Below are positions 50,212-62,741 of a stretch of 64,000 nt of DNA, piece after piece. The notes under the pieces are model-generated. The model saw only the letters and a program-made list of their open reading frames with translations, was not told where the DNA came from and did not search any database. This DNA comes from Lutjanus erythropterus. Its lineage: Eukaryota; Chordata; Actinopteri; Lutjaniformes; Lutjanidae. Where the stretch lies: positions 9,736,419 through 9,800,418 of the forward strand of contig CM034601.1 in the NCBI GenBank assembly GCA_020091685.1, read 5' to 3'. The number at the start of each line of letters is the position of its first letter. Positions within the stretch are counted from its first letter, which is position 1. The position numbers were made by a program, and so were the translations under genes.

Positions 50212-52912
50212 TAGGTTTCCTGGTATACATGTCAATGTTGTTGGTTCTGTGTGTGGTTCTCGTACTGTATTTCTCTCCTCGGTTCGGTCGCTCCAACATC
50301 CTGGTCTACATCAGCATCTGCTCGCTGCTCGGAGCCTTCACGGTCTCCTCCGTGAAGGGCCTCGCCATCGCCATCAACACTGGTGAGAGGCCAAATACAT
50401 TACTGTGTTTTTACACATAAAAAAAATGAATATCTATTAATTAATTAATTAATTTAAAAATAAAAGCCAAGTGTGTGGGTGTTTCCAGGTGTTGTTGAGT
50501 TCTGCTGCATGGGTGAAAAAACCTGCATACATTATCCAGATTGTTGCACGGGTTGTGTTTACACCTGCCTAAGATCATAACAGATGATCCAGATGTGTTA
50601 AGGCAGATCTGATCACATTCTGAACTTTGCTCATCTGGATAATTTATCTGGATACAGATCACATTTTAATGCCAGGTGTTAATTGGGTGTAAAAGTTTGA
50701 AAACAAACTAATCTATCGGTGTGGAGTTAGAAAGAAGTGAGCTGAGCAGACCTCTGCAGCTGCGCCTCGAAAATAGCATACAACACCCCAATCTGCATTG
50801 ATTTTGATTTTTTGTTTTTTAACTGTCCTTTGTTGTCTGACAGTGTTACAGAAGTGAAACAATAAATCTGTGGAGGACTCTTTTAATACTTATGATCCTC
50901 TCTTTCTTCTCTCTATCTAGTGTTTTATGACATTTCAGTGCTTGCTAGTCCTCTCACCTGGATCCTGCTGTTCACTCTCATCGCTTCCATAATAACACAG
51001 GTGAGCTGTAAAGTTCTTTACATCCTGGTCTTATGCAAAGAAACCAAACTTGCCAAACTGGTCTTGAAACTCAGAGGTCTTGGTCTGGGGCAACTCTATC
51101 TGCAGCTTGCTGGTTTGATGTTTTTGATAGGCAGGCTCCAGACTGTGAGAACAGGTACAACACACTCCTCTACATTTATTCTCAGTCCTCAGGGCTGCCG
51201 CCTCAGTCCCCTATTGTGCAGTGTGTTTGCACATGACTGTGTTGCTAAATATAACAAAAGCATCATAAAATTTGCAGATGTCACCAAAGTTGATTGGACA
51301 AATGATGAAAGGGCCTGTAGACGGGAAGTGGAAGATTTAACCAGATGGTGCTGTGTAACAGCCACTCTCTAAATGTCAACAAGACAAGAGAAATCATCAT
51401 TAACTTTAGAAAAATCAAAGCAAGTCAGCGGGTCATCCATTGAAGTTTCAGATTTCTTAGTTTACACATCACAGACACCCTCATCTGGTCTCTCAACAAC
51501 AGCTGCATCCTCAAGAAAACACAGCAGAGACTGTATTTTCCGATGTGCCTCGAGAAGTTTGGAATGAGAACCAAAGCTCTTGTGAATTTTTATCGTAGCA
51601 CCGTTGAGAGTGTCTTGACAGGCTGCATTACAGTGCCGTTCAGCAGCCTGACTGCTCAGGAGTCACTGGAGACTGCTTCAAAGGACTGTAAAGACAGCAG
51701 CAGCAAAAATCACTGGCACAGAACTACCACAGCTTCACATTTACACCACACTCTGCAAACTGGAATCCCAAAACATCATTAAGGACACCAGCCACCCTGC
51801 TCACGTTCTCCATCTAAAAAAACATCACCATAGCATCAAATCACACCTCCACACTTTCCAGTCAGTGTGGAGGATGTCTGTGTTGCATAAATGATGATTT
51901 GCTCTAACCAATCAGTGGTCTGCACTCCATCGTTTAGCTTTGGCTCACCTTACTTGAAACTCCAGCCGAGCCGTACCATTCAGTGGAATACGACATGAGT
52001 CTGAGTTGTACACAGACACTAAATCAGAGATCAGAAATAAAAGGAAGTTGTTCGATAATCTCACAAAAGTGTTTTTCTTGCTCTCGCAGGTGAACTACCT
52101 GAACAAGTCTCTGGACACCTTCAACACCCTGCTGGTCTACCCCATCTACTATGTCTTCTTCACCTCTGTGGTTCTGTCCACCTCCATCATCCTTTTCCAG
52201 GAGTGGAGGAGTATGGCGTCTGTGGACATTGTCACAACGCTGGGAGCCTTCCTGGTCATCGTGGTGGGCGTGGCCATGCTCCACCTATTCAGAGAGCTGC
52301 AGGTTCGTGGTCCCACCCCTCCACATTAATGTGGTTTTGTGGCTTAAATTTAGCTTCACTCAAAGTGATGACAGTAGCGACAGCTAATATTTCGGCACTT
52401 CCAGTGTAGCCTGTGAATATCTGGATAATGGATATTCAGACTAAGACTTCAGTGTCTAGTAGAAAGCCTAAAAACAGCGAACTATCGCAGCTGATTAGTT
52501 TAATGACATCCTCAACATCACGTATGACAATATCAGATCAGTTGGTCTCCACACAGGCCTATGCTTTTGCAGAGTATAGTTTATCAAAGTTCAAATAAAG
52601 AAATTGTGACAATCTATATTTGGTGCAGGTTGTAGGGCTACGAAGTAAAACACGTAGATGTGATACGGGACTAAAACCTGGTTTGATGTCTTGTAGGTGA
52701 CAATGAAGGAGTTGACCAGTCAGCTTTCTCAGCCAGTGGAGAGGGCGGGGCTCGAGGAGCAGATTTCAGCCGCTGGACGAACAGAAGGAAGCGGAGGCGA
52801 CGGAGGAAGGAGGAATAAAAAAGAGGATAAATACGGACTGATGGACAACATGGTGATAGAGAGTCTCCCTCCTATGAGAGAGGACGGACCAAGAGTCTTC
52901 ATCATCAGCTGA
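40951..52912 (+). CDS. nipal4: NIPA-like magnesium transporter, ichthyin/NIPAL4 type (10 exons, 421 aa)
   Basis: A multi-pass membrane protein of the NIPA magnesium transporter family; human NIPAL4 (ichthyin) is needed in skin and is mutated in ichthyosis. Coding exons: 40951-40990, 44481-44582, 47866-48003, 49007-49063, 49632-49722, 49924-50084, 50215-50382, 50921-51000, 52090-52302 and 52697-52912. They sum to 1266 nt with consistent phases and GT/AG sites. The extracellular N-terminus ([15 protein letters not shown]...) has several NxT/S glycosylation motifs and resembles NIPAL4. The core carries family hallmarks: [73 protein letters not shown] and [20 protein letters not shown]. The cytoplasmic tail ends RVFIIS, as in NIPAL4-type proteins. 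The transport core resembles NIPAL1 at places (for example [11 protein letters not shown]), so nipal1 is the alternative name. The start in exon 1 is inferred from frame. Confidence 0.88.
42535..42625. repeat. GGTATC-rich interspersed repeat
   Basis: Words such as GGTATCGTA, GTACTGGGTTATTTC and ATACCTTAAAGGTATCAAG recur at 59750-59830 and resemble a short common fish repeat. The perfect inverted CGATACCTTAAAGGTATC makes a hairpin possible. Confidence 0.5.
42690..42915 (-). mobile_element. tRNA-derived SINE in nipal4 intron 1
   Basis: On the minus strand the element starts GGGCGCCCTGGTGACTGAGT, contains a tRNA-like A box (TGAGTTGGTAGCGCA) and B box (GGTTTGATTCC against the consensus GGTTCGANTCC), then CCCACCTGTGGCCCTTTGC and (TC)n, and ends in an AT/A-rich tail (42690-42730). 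This architecture is that of a Pol III SINE. Its RNA would be transcribed against nipal4. Confidence 0.85.
44588..44614. repeat. (AC)n microsatellite 5 bp after a nipal4 donor
   Basis: A pure AC run begins right behind the exon 2 donor (ACAG|GTATT). Confidence 0.9.
45470..45690. repeat. Dispersed repeat, copy 2 of 3
   Basis: Same family as 3955-4195 and 55537-55740. It carries TACAGCAAACTGTTGCACCA, GAGATCGTGCTCCCTCTAG, CATAATCTTAATATAATA and GCCTGGCTGTAACCTGGAG. It is preceded by GATCGACCGGCC at 45330. In nipal4 intron 2. Confidence 0.7.
46265..46441. mobile_element. Partial MITE, same family as 26790-27150
   Basis: Shares 'TTTCCTGTGAAACTG', 'AAAACTAAACCTGACCTTCA' and the right end GGGGTGAACTATCCTTTTAA with the copy at 26.8 kb. 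The left part is missing. In nipal4 intron 2. Confidence 0.6.
48982..49000 (+). repeat. (TG)n tract abutting nipal4 exon 4 acceptor
   Basis: About ten TG units, then TTGTAG and exon 4 at 49007. The tract occupies the place of the usual polypyrimidine tract. Confidence 0.9.
49844..49918 (+). repeat. Long (TG)n tract abutting nipal4 exon 6 acceptor
   Basis: About 75 bp of uninterrupted TG repeat, then TTCAG and exon 6 at 49924. It fills much of the 201-bp intron 5. Confidence 0.95.
50174..50209 (+). repeat. (TG)n tract abutting nipal4 exon 7 acceptor
   Basis: About 18 TG units, then ATTAG and exon 7 at 50215. Intron 6 is only 130 bp long. Confidence 0.93.
51175..51890 (+). mobile_element. Dead non-LTR retrotransposon (reverse transcriptase) fragment
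   Basis: Within nipal4 intron 8 the plus strand encodes [20 protein letters not shown] and [10 protein letters not shown], the RT motifs around the QGC.LSP and FADD boxes (here FADV, the second catalytic Asp changed). KTKEIIINF-like text follows, then in another frame [25 protein letters not shown] in parts. This order is that of fish LINE elements of the CR1/L2/Rex1 group. It is frameshifted with stops and not capable of transposition. The open frame of exon 8 happens to run into it. Confidence 0.8.
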
Positions 52913-53117
52913 AAGAGAGAAGAAGAACAGAGACACAGGTTTGTGTTTCCTGTCTGGACATTGTAGTTCAGACTTGTTCTGACTGATTTTATAAATCTTG
53001 TGCGGCCTCTGGTTTGATGGCATTCGACTTCACCACTGAGGTCTACCAGCTTTCACATGAACACATTTACACTTCATCAGTTCATGCATCAAATGATTGG
53101 ATAATTATGGGATATCA

Positions 53118-53550
53118 AAAAAGAATTAAAATACAAAATGATTACACAGTGATGCAAAACGACTACCAAGATATGCAAAACAACTACACAGATTCCAAAT
53201 AATTACAAAGGAACATAAAATAACTACAAAGAGATGCAAAACAACTGCAAAGAGAAAATAAGTACAGATGCCAAAGGTATACAAAAATAAACAATATGAC
53301 TACAAAGAGACAACATAACTACAGAGATGCAAAATTAATACAGAGACATTTAAATGACTACAAAGAGATATAAAATGACTACAAACAAGGCAAAACAGGC
53401 AAAACAACTATAACAAGATGCAAAATTACTTCAGTGACATGGGATAACTACAAATAAATGCAAAAGAGCTACAAAGAGATGTAAAATAAGTACAAGGATA
53501 CACAATATGAGTACAAAGAGACAAAAATAACTACAGAGATGTAAGTCGTT
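53118..53550. repeat. Degenerate ~21-bp minisatellite
   Basis: Tandem units of the type ACTACAAAGAGATGCAAAACA (about 21 bp, with indels) run for about 430 bp directly behind nipal4. A short related patch occurs at 55275-55335. Confidence 0.85.
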
Positions 53551-53559
53551 TGGCATAAA

Positions 53560-55530
53560 TAAAGGTGCATTAAATGACGCCTGGTTCCAGATATGAGATA
53601 TTTGAAATGGCAAGCGTAAACTGTTGTCATTTTAAAAATATAAGCAGGTGCTCTGCTACATCTTCAGATTTTCCTATCTACTGTTTCTTTTCTCTCTGAG
53701 GAGAGATGTGTTCTATAATGCAAAAAATAATGTCTTATAAATGAAAGCATCGATTTCACGGTTCACATTTCACCATCAGTGACCTTAATAACCAGCTTTC
53801 TTTATCTAAACGGTACCCTAAATCTTTTATTCAGGATTTAAAGGAGGCTGGAGGTGGTCACGATTTCTTATTGTCAACAAATCTCATGAAAAAACAAAAC
53901 TGCACACGGCAGTAAAACGGACAGAGTTGTTTTCCTGGTCTGTGGCTTAAACGCCTCAACACTGCAGCTGATAATCACATCTGATAATGTGCGTTAAGTA
54001 TTTAGAGTAGCTGCGATTAAGGCATGCCACTTGAAACCCTTTTCTGAATGGGGATCAGTTCTGAATAATTAATGGCCTACAGTATTTTTAGGTCGCACAC
54101 ACACAGACAGGGCAGTTGTGTAACTTGAGAGCAGAGTCTTCAGCTCTGTGGTCACGATTTACTCGAGTCAGTGAAGACTTTGTGACAAAAGTGTGACTCT
54201 GAACCACCAGATATTCAGGACTGACCGACAGTAACGTAACTTAATCGCTTTAATCAATTAATTCACTGTTGTTTTTGATATTGTCATGGGTTTGTTGACT
54301 GTAAAAAAAATATAGACTTATACTTGAAAGCAAACATATGTAAGGTAGGTACTAAAATGATCATGATGTGTCATCAGAGATTAGAGATACATGATAAATT
54401 GAAATACTGGCTTCTCCGACGACAGTGCTACAGGATTTATTGTTTATTCACTTTACATGGAGCTAAAATTAATGCAGAATGTTTGTTTATGAGTTGTGAG
54501 AAATCATTAAGACAACTGACAGAGTTATAACCAGCTGATCAACTCACTGTGATATTTTGAAAGTACGACTTTTTGAATGCTAGGGTGTATATGTCTCATT
54601 TAAAGAAAAAAGTTTGGTGGAAAACATAAACAAATGCAAGATTTCCAAGATAGCACTTTATTCACTTCCTTGGATTTTTGCCTATCTCTTGACTTTACTT
54701 TGAGTTATTAATAATGAATTATATAAATGATCTTATTTCTGATTATTGTAAAAATGTTAATTATTTCTATAGTAACTGGTGGAAGTTCTCTTTCACTCAG
54801 TGTTGTATATCTACCTTGTAAATTTCTATATTTTTTATGCAGTGAGTTTTTCTTACATATTCGTTAAAACTTAGACCACTAATGAAATACTTCAGCACCA
54901 CCTGGGCGAAGAGCGTCAAACTTGAGGCCCTGAAGGCAAACAGATGAGATGAGTTTGATTTATTTGAAAGAAAAATAACATATCAGGAGCTCAACCTTGT
55001 TTTTAGAGGAGTCTTTTGTTTGCTGCTCTGTGGTGTCTTGAAATGAGAGCAGAGTGCCTCTTCTTCTTCTGTTAGTGGTTGTTTCTGTCTGAGTCTGATT
55101 TTAACGCTCGTGTTTCGATTGTTACCGTTCTTGTCTTTGCTGATGACTGAAGTCTATGACGCGGCCAGACTACGCAAACTGTTTCTGTGATACATACTAG
55201 CCATCATTCAGTGTTTAGTATGACTGTCAGCTTTAACGTTGGTTTACCTTGCACTGCCGACTAGTGAGAGAATTAAAACAATCACAAAGAGACAGAAAAC
55301 ACCCGCAGAGAGACATGAAACTACTGCAAAGAGACTAAGGTTTGCGCCAATCGATCGGCCAAAGGCCGGTAATGGCTGCAAGTCTCTGCAAGTTTCTAGC
55401 TCTTTGGGCTAATGTTAGCTAGCAGCATGCTACCGTTCATAGACTGTAGTAGTAGTTAAAGTTTCAAATCAAGTTGTGGCTGAAGAATAAACAACAACGT
55501 TTTCTCAGACTCATTAAGCCATCTGCTTTA
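53560..55530. other. Downstream of nipal4, no gene recognised
   Basis: Contains an AATAAA near 53556 that could end the nipal4 mRNA just after the minisatellite. Otherwise AT-rich DNA without a supported feature. Confidence 0.45.
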
Positions 55531-55536
55531 ATTTTT

Positions 55537-55740
55537 TTCTCACTGTAAAGCGTCACTACAGCAAACTGTTGCACCATGTCGGCCTCTGTTTTATTTAGAT
55601 CTGCTTCCCCGTGAGACCATGTGAGATCGTGCTCCCTCTGGTACTCACTCTTAATAATCTAATATGTGGCAGTAACCTGTAGCAGTTTTGGAGAAAATGT
55701 AAAAGTTAATCAATAGTCAGTGTTTTATTATAAATGTACG
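55537..55740. repeat. Dispersed repeat, copy 3 of 3
   Basis: Same order of words as at 3955 and 45470: ACTACAGCAAACTGTTGCAC, GTGAGATCGTGCTCCCTCTG, TGGAGAAAATGTAAAAGTTA and CAGTGTTTTATTAT. It is preceded by AATCGATCGGCC at 55340-55360, as copy 2 is by a similar word. Confidence 0.7.
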
Positions 55741-56080
55741 GTGTAATATTCCACTAAAGAAAAGTAAAACGGTATGTAAACCTCACCTGTACATGATGGT
55801 GGGAACACAGTGGTTGACAGCTCGTGCAAAAAGTCGAAGATACCGACACCAGTAGCCTGTAAATCAAAAGTAAAGTATAAAAAAAAAAAAAAAGTTTAGT
55901 TACAGAAAACTATGGGTGTGGTCACTTAGCGATTAGGATAATACACATCACTTAAAAAATAATTTTAACGCTTCAGTATTTTACATTTTGGTTTTATTTC
56001 AAGAGAATTTTGCCTCAACCCTGGATAATTTGTGAAGCTGACAAGTTGTGTATAAACACTGAATGATGCTCAGTAGTGAT

Positions 56081-56082
<2 letters not shown>

Positions 56083-56112
<30 letters not shown>
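56083..56112. repeat. (GT)n microsatellite
   Basis: About 15 uninterrupted GT units. Confidence 0.92.
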
Positions 56113-56113
<1 letters not shown>

Positions 56114-56119
56114 TGCAGC

Positions 56120-59100
56120 TGAAGACTCTTCTGTTTATGAAGCTCAGACAAACAAACAAACCAAACTGATTACAAACTCAGTGTTCTGGTGCTACAAACT
56201 GCTTGAAGGAACATACCACAGTTTTTTTTTCAGGTTTCAGCTGATTTAACAAACATCACATAGTTTGCATTAGAAAAGTTTCCATTCTTTATGCTAAGCT
56301 AAGCTCAGCTAAGTGGCTGCTGGCTGTAGCTTCATATTTAATGGTCAGAACGTCCATAAAATAACTCATGATGTTCATTGATTTGTATTTTTAAATCTCT
56401 CTGCTGCAGGTTTCTACTCTCTGATGTCATTTGTTTATTGAAATAGAGCAGCATTTATGCAAAGTGTGTGTGATATGAAGTTAGACCGCTCAAACAAAAT
56501 ACAAAAACTGTGGTTTGCTTTTATTTATAGTTGCATGATTCTGATGCCTTAAACCTTTTATTTCCTGTTTGTACATATCTGTTTATATTTTTAATGCATG
56601 CAGAACATTTCAATAAAAACCTATGACCAGGTTCTATTGTTGTTTATTCTATTGTTTTGGTCCTCTCTGAGAATAAGTACCTCTTTTAATCAGTTATTAT
56701 TTTGATGGAAAAATATGTCAAACATAATGACAAATGAGATTACTAGAGTCAAAACTGATTCTTCAAACTGTTCAACTGTCAATATAAAAGTCAAGCAAGC
56801 AAATAGTTATAAAAGTTAAAGCAAGTACTTAAAAGGTAAAGCAACCAAACTTATTCACCACTTTTAAACAAAAGTTACAAAGTGATTTACAGGAAGAGGA
56901 AAATAGAAAGAGACAGCGAGACAGAGGGAATAAGAGACAGATGACACAGTATATAAAAACAGTTAGTGTAAATGTTCAAAATCACAAAATATGGAGCGAT
57001 AAAATGAAGAATCCTGTTCTTCTGGAGCCAAAAGTGACCTTATTTCAGAGGATGGAGCAGGAGAGACATCCTGACTGGATCTGATTGTCAATCACAAGGT
57101 GTCCACACCCTAAAACACACCCTGATTTATGGTCTGTTTTACTCTAAATGGGACCATAAAGTACTAAACGAGTATTGTCCTATGTAGAAAGAGACTTGAA
57201 ACTAATAATTGAGATAATAAACTCATTAGGAAACTGTTTACTGAGGTCATAAATCTGCCCAAGTGCAGCTTCAGAGAATTGTTAGCCTGACTGTAGACTC
57301 TTGTTTATTTAGCTTTCACATTTTCAGTCAAGCAGGATGATTAAATTTGTGCAACAAAATCTGAGCCACTCCAAATCGATACAGTCAGACATGATGGAAG
57401 AAGTGCTGTTCACAGATTAATTATTACAGCATTGGTTTTGTCATTTTTCTTTATTTACTCTTCCATACGATGATGTTCTCTGCTTGTTGAGCAGCGCTGA
57501 TCATTACACACTGTTCCGGCTCTGCTGCGTCTCCTGTGGGGGAATATTGTCTCACAGAGGAGTGAGGTGTTTCGTCAGAAACCTCAGCGGACTAATTATC
57601 CAGCAGCAGAATCATCGGGAGACAGACTGAGTGTCAGACAGAAAACTCAACTGCAGTTCGTGAGACAGAGTCTCTCGATGTTCCTCCTCACTCTCCTCTA
57701 ACTTTTACTGTGGCGCTGCAGAGGAATTTGAATTGCAAACTACAGAATGACATCCAGCAGCACCGCAGCCTGAGCCGGTCAGTGAACGCCACACCCACAG
57801 CTTGTTAACTATAAAAGTACTCACTAAAAACAAATCTGAATCATAATTACTCCACATGTCATAAACAGATTTGCAAGTGCCAAACAGAGATTCAGTGAGG
57901 ACAGAGTTGTGAGCATAAACTACTGTATGTTTTTTTTTTTTTTTTCACGAGAGCGACCTTCACTTCCAGTTTAACTCTGCAGGAGTTTGGACAAACTGAC
58001 AAAGATAAAGAGTTGTTTTGGATCAGCCCTGTCTCTTCAATCTGTGTACAAATAACACAACTTTTGTATGAAAACAAAAATAGTCTAGATTTGTTTTGTT
58101 TGTACACAAGTTAATGGAGGTTAACGGAGGCTACATAGCTCTATAAAAGCAGCTACCTCTCAGAAAAGACTGTCTGACAGCAAGATAAAAAAGTGAAAAT
58201 TTTCTAAATATAGCATACGCTTAAACTGATGTTGATATTTTTAGATAGGCTTTTTTTTAAAGTGGTTAAATACATTTTGCTTCCATGCTGTTACTCATCT
58301 CTGATTCTCTAAATAAGGGATGTGTCGACAGCCACCTACTGTAGGTAACAATCAACAAGTACCTCACTTTAAAAAATCCTTTACTGTACCTTCAGTGTAA
58401 ATGCACTTTTTGTGAAGCTCAGCAGTGTTTGGTGTGAATATCCCAGTGGAGTTCAATCCCCAGCTCGGATGAGTATAGAAGAGGATTTGGGCCACGTGTG
58501 AAAAATGTATTCAAATTCTGAGATTAAACTCAAAATGAGTGACATCGGTGCTTTAATCCCCCTGAATAGAAAATCAAGTTAAGTTCATTCCAGGTCATGT
58601 AGCTTTAATGTTTATCTGATGTGCTAATATTTATATTTTTTGAGTTTTGAAACTAAGATAATATAAATAATAAAGTAATTGTTTTTCCTTTATCCATTTT
58701 GAAAGCAAACTCAGCCGTTCAGCCTGCAACTCTCAACTTTATTTCTTTTTTTAACACTCAAATTTACTACATTGAGATAATGAAGTTAGTTGGCAAAACA
58801 AACATTGTGAAGGTGTCACTTTGGGCTCTGGCTCATTGAGACATCATTTCTCACTATTTTGATAATCAATAATCAATAATTGATTAATGGAGAAAATAAT
58901 CAGCAGATGAATCCAAAATGGCAATAATCATTGGTTACAGTACAATACAAAATGCTTCATGATGAGCTCCACCTCAACCAACCACAGCATGCAAATCTTG
59001 CTTTTACATTAATGCACAAGTGAGAATAATTTAATGAGATCATATGTAATAGTAGAACAGTCGCAGAAGACACTGTACTTTCATTTTGGATACTTTAAGT

Positions 59101-62100
59101 ACATCTTCCTCATTGTACACACTTTTACTGAACTAACATTTCCAGTGCAGGACTTTTATTTATAACAGTTGTATATTTATACATTTTACTGTAGTAAAAA
59201 AACAGAAACTGAAACAGCTGAATGGAATTAATCTTTCTATTATTCACACCTGTGCTTTTTCTGCTATAACACGTCAAAATCAATCAGTCTGTTGTGGGTA
59301 AAGTTTCTTTCTTTTTTGTCAGTTCTCCAGACGTCCACTTGGTGTCACTGTGATACAAGACATCAACCACTGACAGGCGAGCGTGACGAGGTGGGCTCCC
59401 TACATTACCTTTAATCACACTGCATGTATAAAATATCAGACACACAGCTTCATTAAAAACCTGTAAAGCTCGAAACCCTCCACCTGTCTAGTCTGCAGGT
59501 CTTTATCTCCTGCTGTGTGGTAATTGGTATTCAGGACTGCAGAAAAGGGAAAATGCGTTTTTACCTGGACTCACCTCATCAGTGGACATGAGCAGTGGGA
59601 ACAGTGACCTGAATATTCATCAGGCTGTTCATAAGGAATCCCAGCATCCCCAGGAAGGTCTTTGTAGTGGTCAACAGACTGTTGATATGGTTTTGCTCAC
59701 AGCCAATCATCACGAGTGTTCTTCATTAAGGAGAACCTTCAAAAAAAAAAGGTACTGAATGAAGTACGTTATTGGTATCAGTATTACTTTAAGGGTACTG
59801 GTATTGGTACTGGTATCGTAATATTTTAAACAATACTCTGCACTGTTTGTTTCAATGTCAGGATCTTCTTCCTCTGTGCCTCATACTGATGCACAAGGTG
59901 CCCTTTAGTGTCTGGAAGAGACGCTTCCAGACACCAGAGGTTGGAGATAACAGAGCACAAATACTTTGTTACTATAGTTTGGTAGATTTTTCAGGTATTT
60001 GTACTTCATTAGAGTTTTTTTTTCTGATTTTACTCTACATTTCAACACAGATATCTATATGTTCTCCCTACATTTTAAAAACAGACTTTAGACAAAACTT
60101 TAGTTTTAATGCATCTGAGAGGAATTATTGATAATTTTTAATTTGCATCCTTGCATGCTACCTATCCAACATCAAGACCAATTTCAGCCTAAATGGACAC
60201 AGAAAAGACGATTCCTTGGTGTATATATATATGTACATATAACACAGAAGTGACGTAACAAGACAAAAACGAGGTAACAAAACGAAACAGATAAGAGAAA
60301 GACGGATGTGAGACTGTTTCAGTTTTTCTCAGTGAAGAAGTCCTAACCTGCTTCATACGTCAGCGAACAGGCTAAGCGGCGTGTCGCTTGTTTGAAAAAC
60401 CTCTCACCCCGGTACTATTTTTGTAAAGTTTCATGCTCTTGCTTCACCTCCAACCTATATTCTTTGTTCAAAATCGACACTGAAATTCTGCCTGTTTCTA
60501 TTCTCCTCCAGTCAGCAGTCAACATGGTCGATGAGAGACTAATTTGCAACCTCTATCTTATATGATTCACAGTACTTTTTAAAAAAAAAAACTTTTAACT
60601 GTATAGAAACAGGCTAAGACTAAGAATTACTCTGTTTATGAATAAAAATTTAGACACTTAACTTATTCATCTGCAGAGAAAACAGAAAACTACATTGCTG
60701 GTAGCACATCTAGACAATTTTTTGCCCTCTGCTCAAAACTGTTCACTCACATGTTAAGAAGCAGTTGTTAGTAGAATATACTTAAAAGTACCAAAAAGTA
60801 AAATGACCCATTGCAGATTAGTATATATATGACTTGATTATAATTATTGATTAACTGAAGCTACAGTAAGTTCTATAAAACTATTTTTTTTTGCCATAGT
60901 TGCTGAAACTGTCACTATATCCTGACAATAGTACACCAGACAGATGTGTGAAAAATCGGGTTCTCCTGGTTCCTCCTAATGACATTTGCAAGAATCCACA
61001 ACTCCCAAATAAAAACAACCAATCAGAGCCAGCTTCCAAATCAAAACATCATTCCCAGGTCGTCAAATACTGACGTTTGGGTCAGATTAATTGTCGAGTC
61101 TCATTAAAATGTAACAATCTTATGTCTTGACTCATTTGTACCTTTTACAACACAGACCTCTGCACTGTGTTGAGTCTGAATCTCCACTACAAGTCGTCTC
61201 ACAAGGTTCTTTTGGTCTTCTCATGAAATTTGTTCATGCTAACAAAAATATGGAATAGCAGCAGACTTATCATTTAATTTTAAGATCTAATAAGAGCTTC
61301 GTTTTGTACATTTCATGCATCTTTGTCTGAAATGTTCAGTAAAGAGTCCGCTGCAGGTTTCATGATGATCAGTTCCTCCTGTCATCTCTGCAGCTCAATA
61401 ATTTGAGTTATTCAGCGCACGATGATAATAATAATCACAGCTCTATCTGCTGCTGCTGATAACCACTCTACGCTGGAACAAGTCACCGTAAACCAAAAGC
61501 CATAATTACATTTTGCACGCTTTGATTGGCTTTCCTTAATTCCCTGACAGCCAATCAGCTCGGTTCCTGTGTCTGGGCTGCTCAACTTGCATCCATGTTT
61601 GATGGTCATTTTAAACCCCCCATAATCCTCTCTGAGAGTTTGAACCGGCTGCCTCGCCGACGCCAACACAAAAAGCTGATTTTTTTCTCTCTCTCTCCTT
61701 CCTGTGGCAGTGCGACAGCTTCACTTTTCTTCTTATCTGACAGTTTTCAACAGATGTTCCTCCGTAATTCCTTCGTAAATCTGCTTCCACGACTCGTCAT
61801 TATGTTGTGTCATATGTGATTTTTCTAATCCCTCAGTACAAAGCGGAGCTCCATCACACTGTTGCGTCTGTGTGTGCGCTTGTATGTATGTGTGTCTTGT
61901 TAAATGTGTGTTAATGTGGTTATGTAAGTGTGTATTATGATGACGACTGATTTCTGGTCCACTGTGTTCTTCCTAGACACACAAGAACATGAAAAAGGAA
62001 AAGAAAAAGAACATGAATGAAGTACGCTATTGGTAAAGAACAAAAAAAAGAGTGTTTAAATGCATATGTTTTTCACATGTGAACATCATCTGGAGAAACC

Positions 62101-62490
62101 TGGATATGCTCACACTCCGACAGAAACCAGGATACTGAGGCGTGTAAACACCATTTCCTGGTTTCTGAAGAGAGGTTGAGATGGTGAGAGATCAGGATAC
62201 AACTCACACTGGGGATCAGAGACCTGGATACTGTTATACTGTCTTTGCACCTAAATTTGCATGTTTATGCAAGATTTTTAATCATGACTAAACCTGCCAG
62301 AAATATGTGATTGAACCTTTTCCCATTGCCTGTAGATGTGTTTGCTTTTTTTCTGATGTGCGCTGGAAAGCCAAGACTCAACTCGTGTGTGGGTTAGGGT
62401 TAGGGTCTGTGTTCAGGTCCCAGTACGTTTGTGGCTTCTAACTGAATCTCTGTGGTTTGAAGTTCAGTTTCTCTCCTGCATTGATGTTTA
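56120..62490. other. Intergenic, no gene recognised
   Basis: AT-rich DNA. It includes a small copy of the CGATTAAT repeat family near 58855-58950, the GGTATC-type repeat near 59750-59830, and short poly(T)/(A) runs. Several open frames of 60-97 codons lack domains or coding features. Confidence 0.5.
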
Positions 62491-62500
62491 TACTTTACGG

Positions 62501-62741
62501 CAGTGGCTCCCAAATGTTTTCAGGCACCCCCCACCTCACAATTATGATCAGTCATTAACAATAATTGGGGAAGTAGTTGATAAAAATGGATTCAAAAGTT
62601 CAATTTTAATGAAATAAAAGTCAGCAGCATAGCAACAGCAAACACTGGTTTGTTTATTCCCCCTACATAATTCATATTCATTCAAATTTGTATAACTCTT
62701 TATTTCTCACCTGGTCGTGTGCTCCAGTTTGGGAACCACTG
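62501..62741. mobile_element. hAT-type MITE with 8-bp target duplication
   Basis: The 241-bp element begins CAGTGGCTCCCAAATG and ends GTTTGGGAACCACTG, its near reverse complement. It is flanked by CTTTACGG (62493-62500) and CTTTAAGG (62742-62749), an 8-bp duplication with one mismatch. An 8-bp duplication and CAGTGG-type ends are typical of hAT elements. A related but decayed end may be at 9305-9340 (CTGGTTCCTAACCAGGGTGG). Confidence 0.85.

Noticed and set aside
58440-58475. B-box-like GAGTTCAATCCCCAGC suggesting a tRNA or SINE
   Set aside because: No A box at the right distance and no cloverleaf could be drawn.
62391-62408. Telomere-like GGGTTAGGGTTAGGG
   Set aside because: Only two to three units, inside a T/G-rich stretch; too short for a telomere or an interstitial telomeric block.
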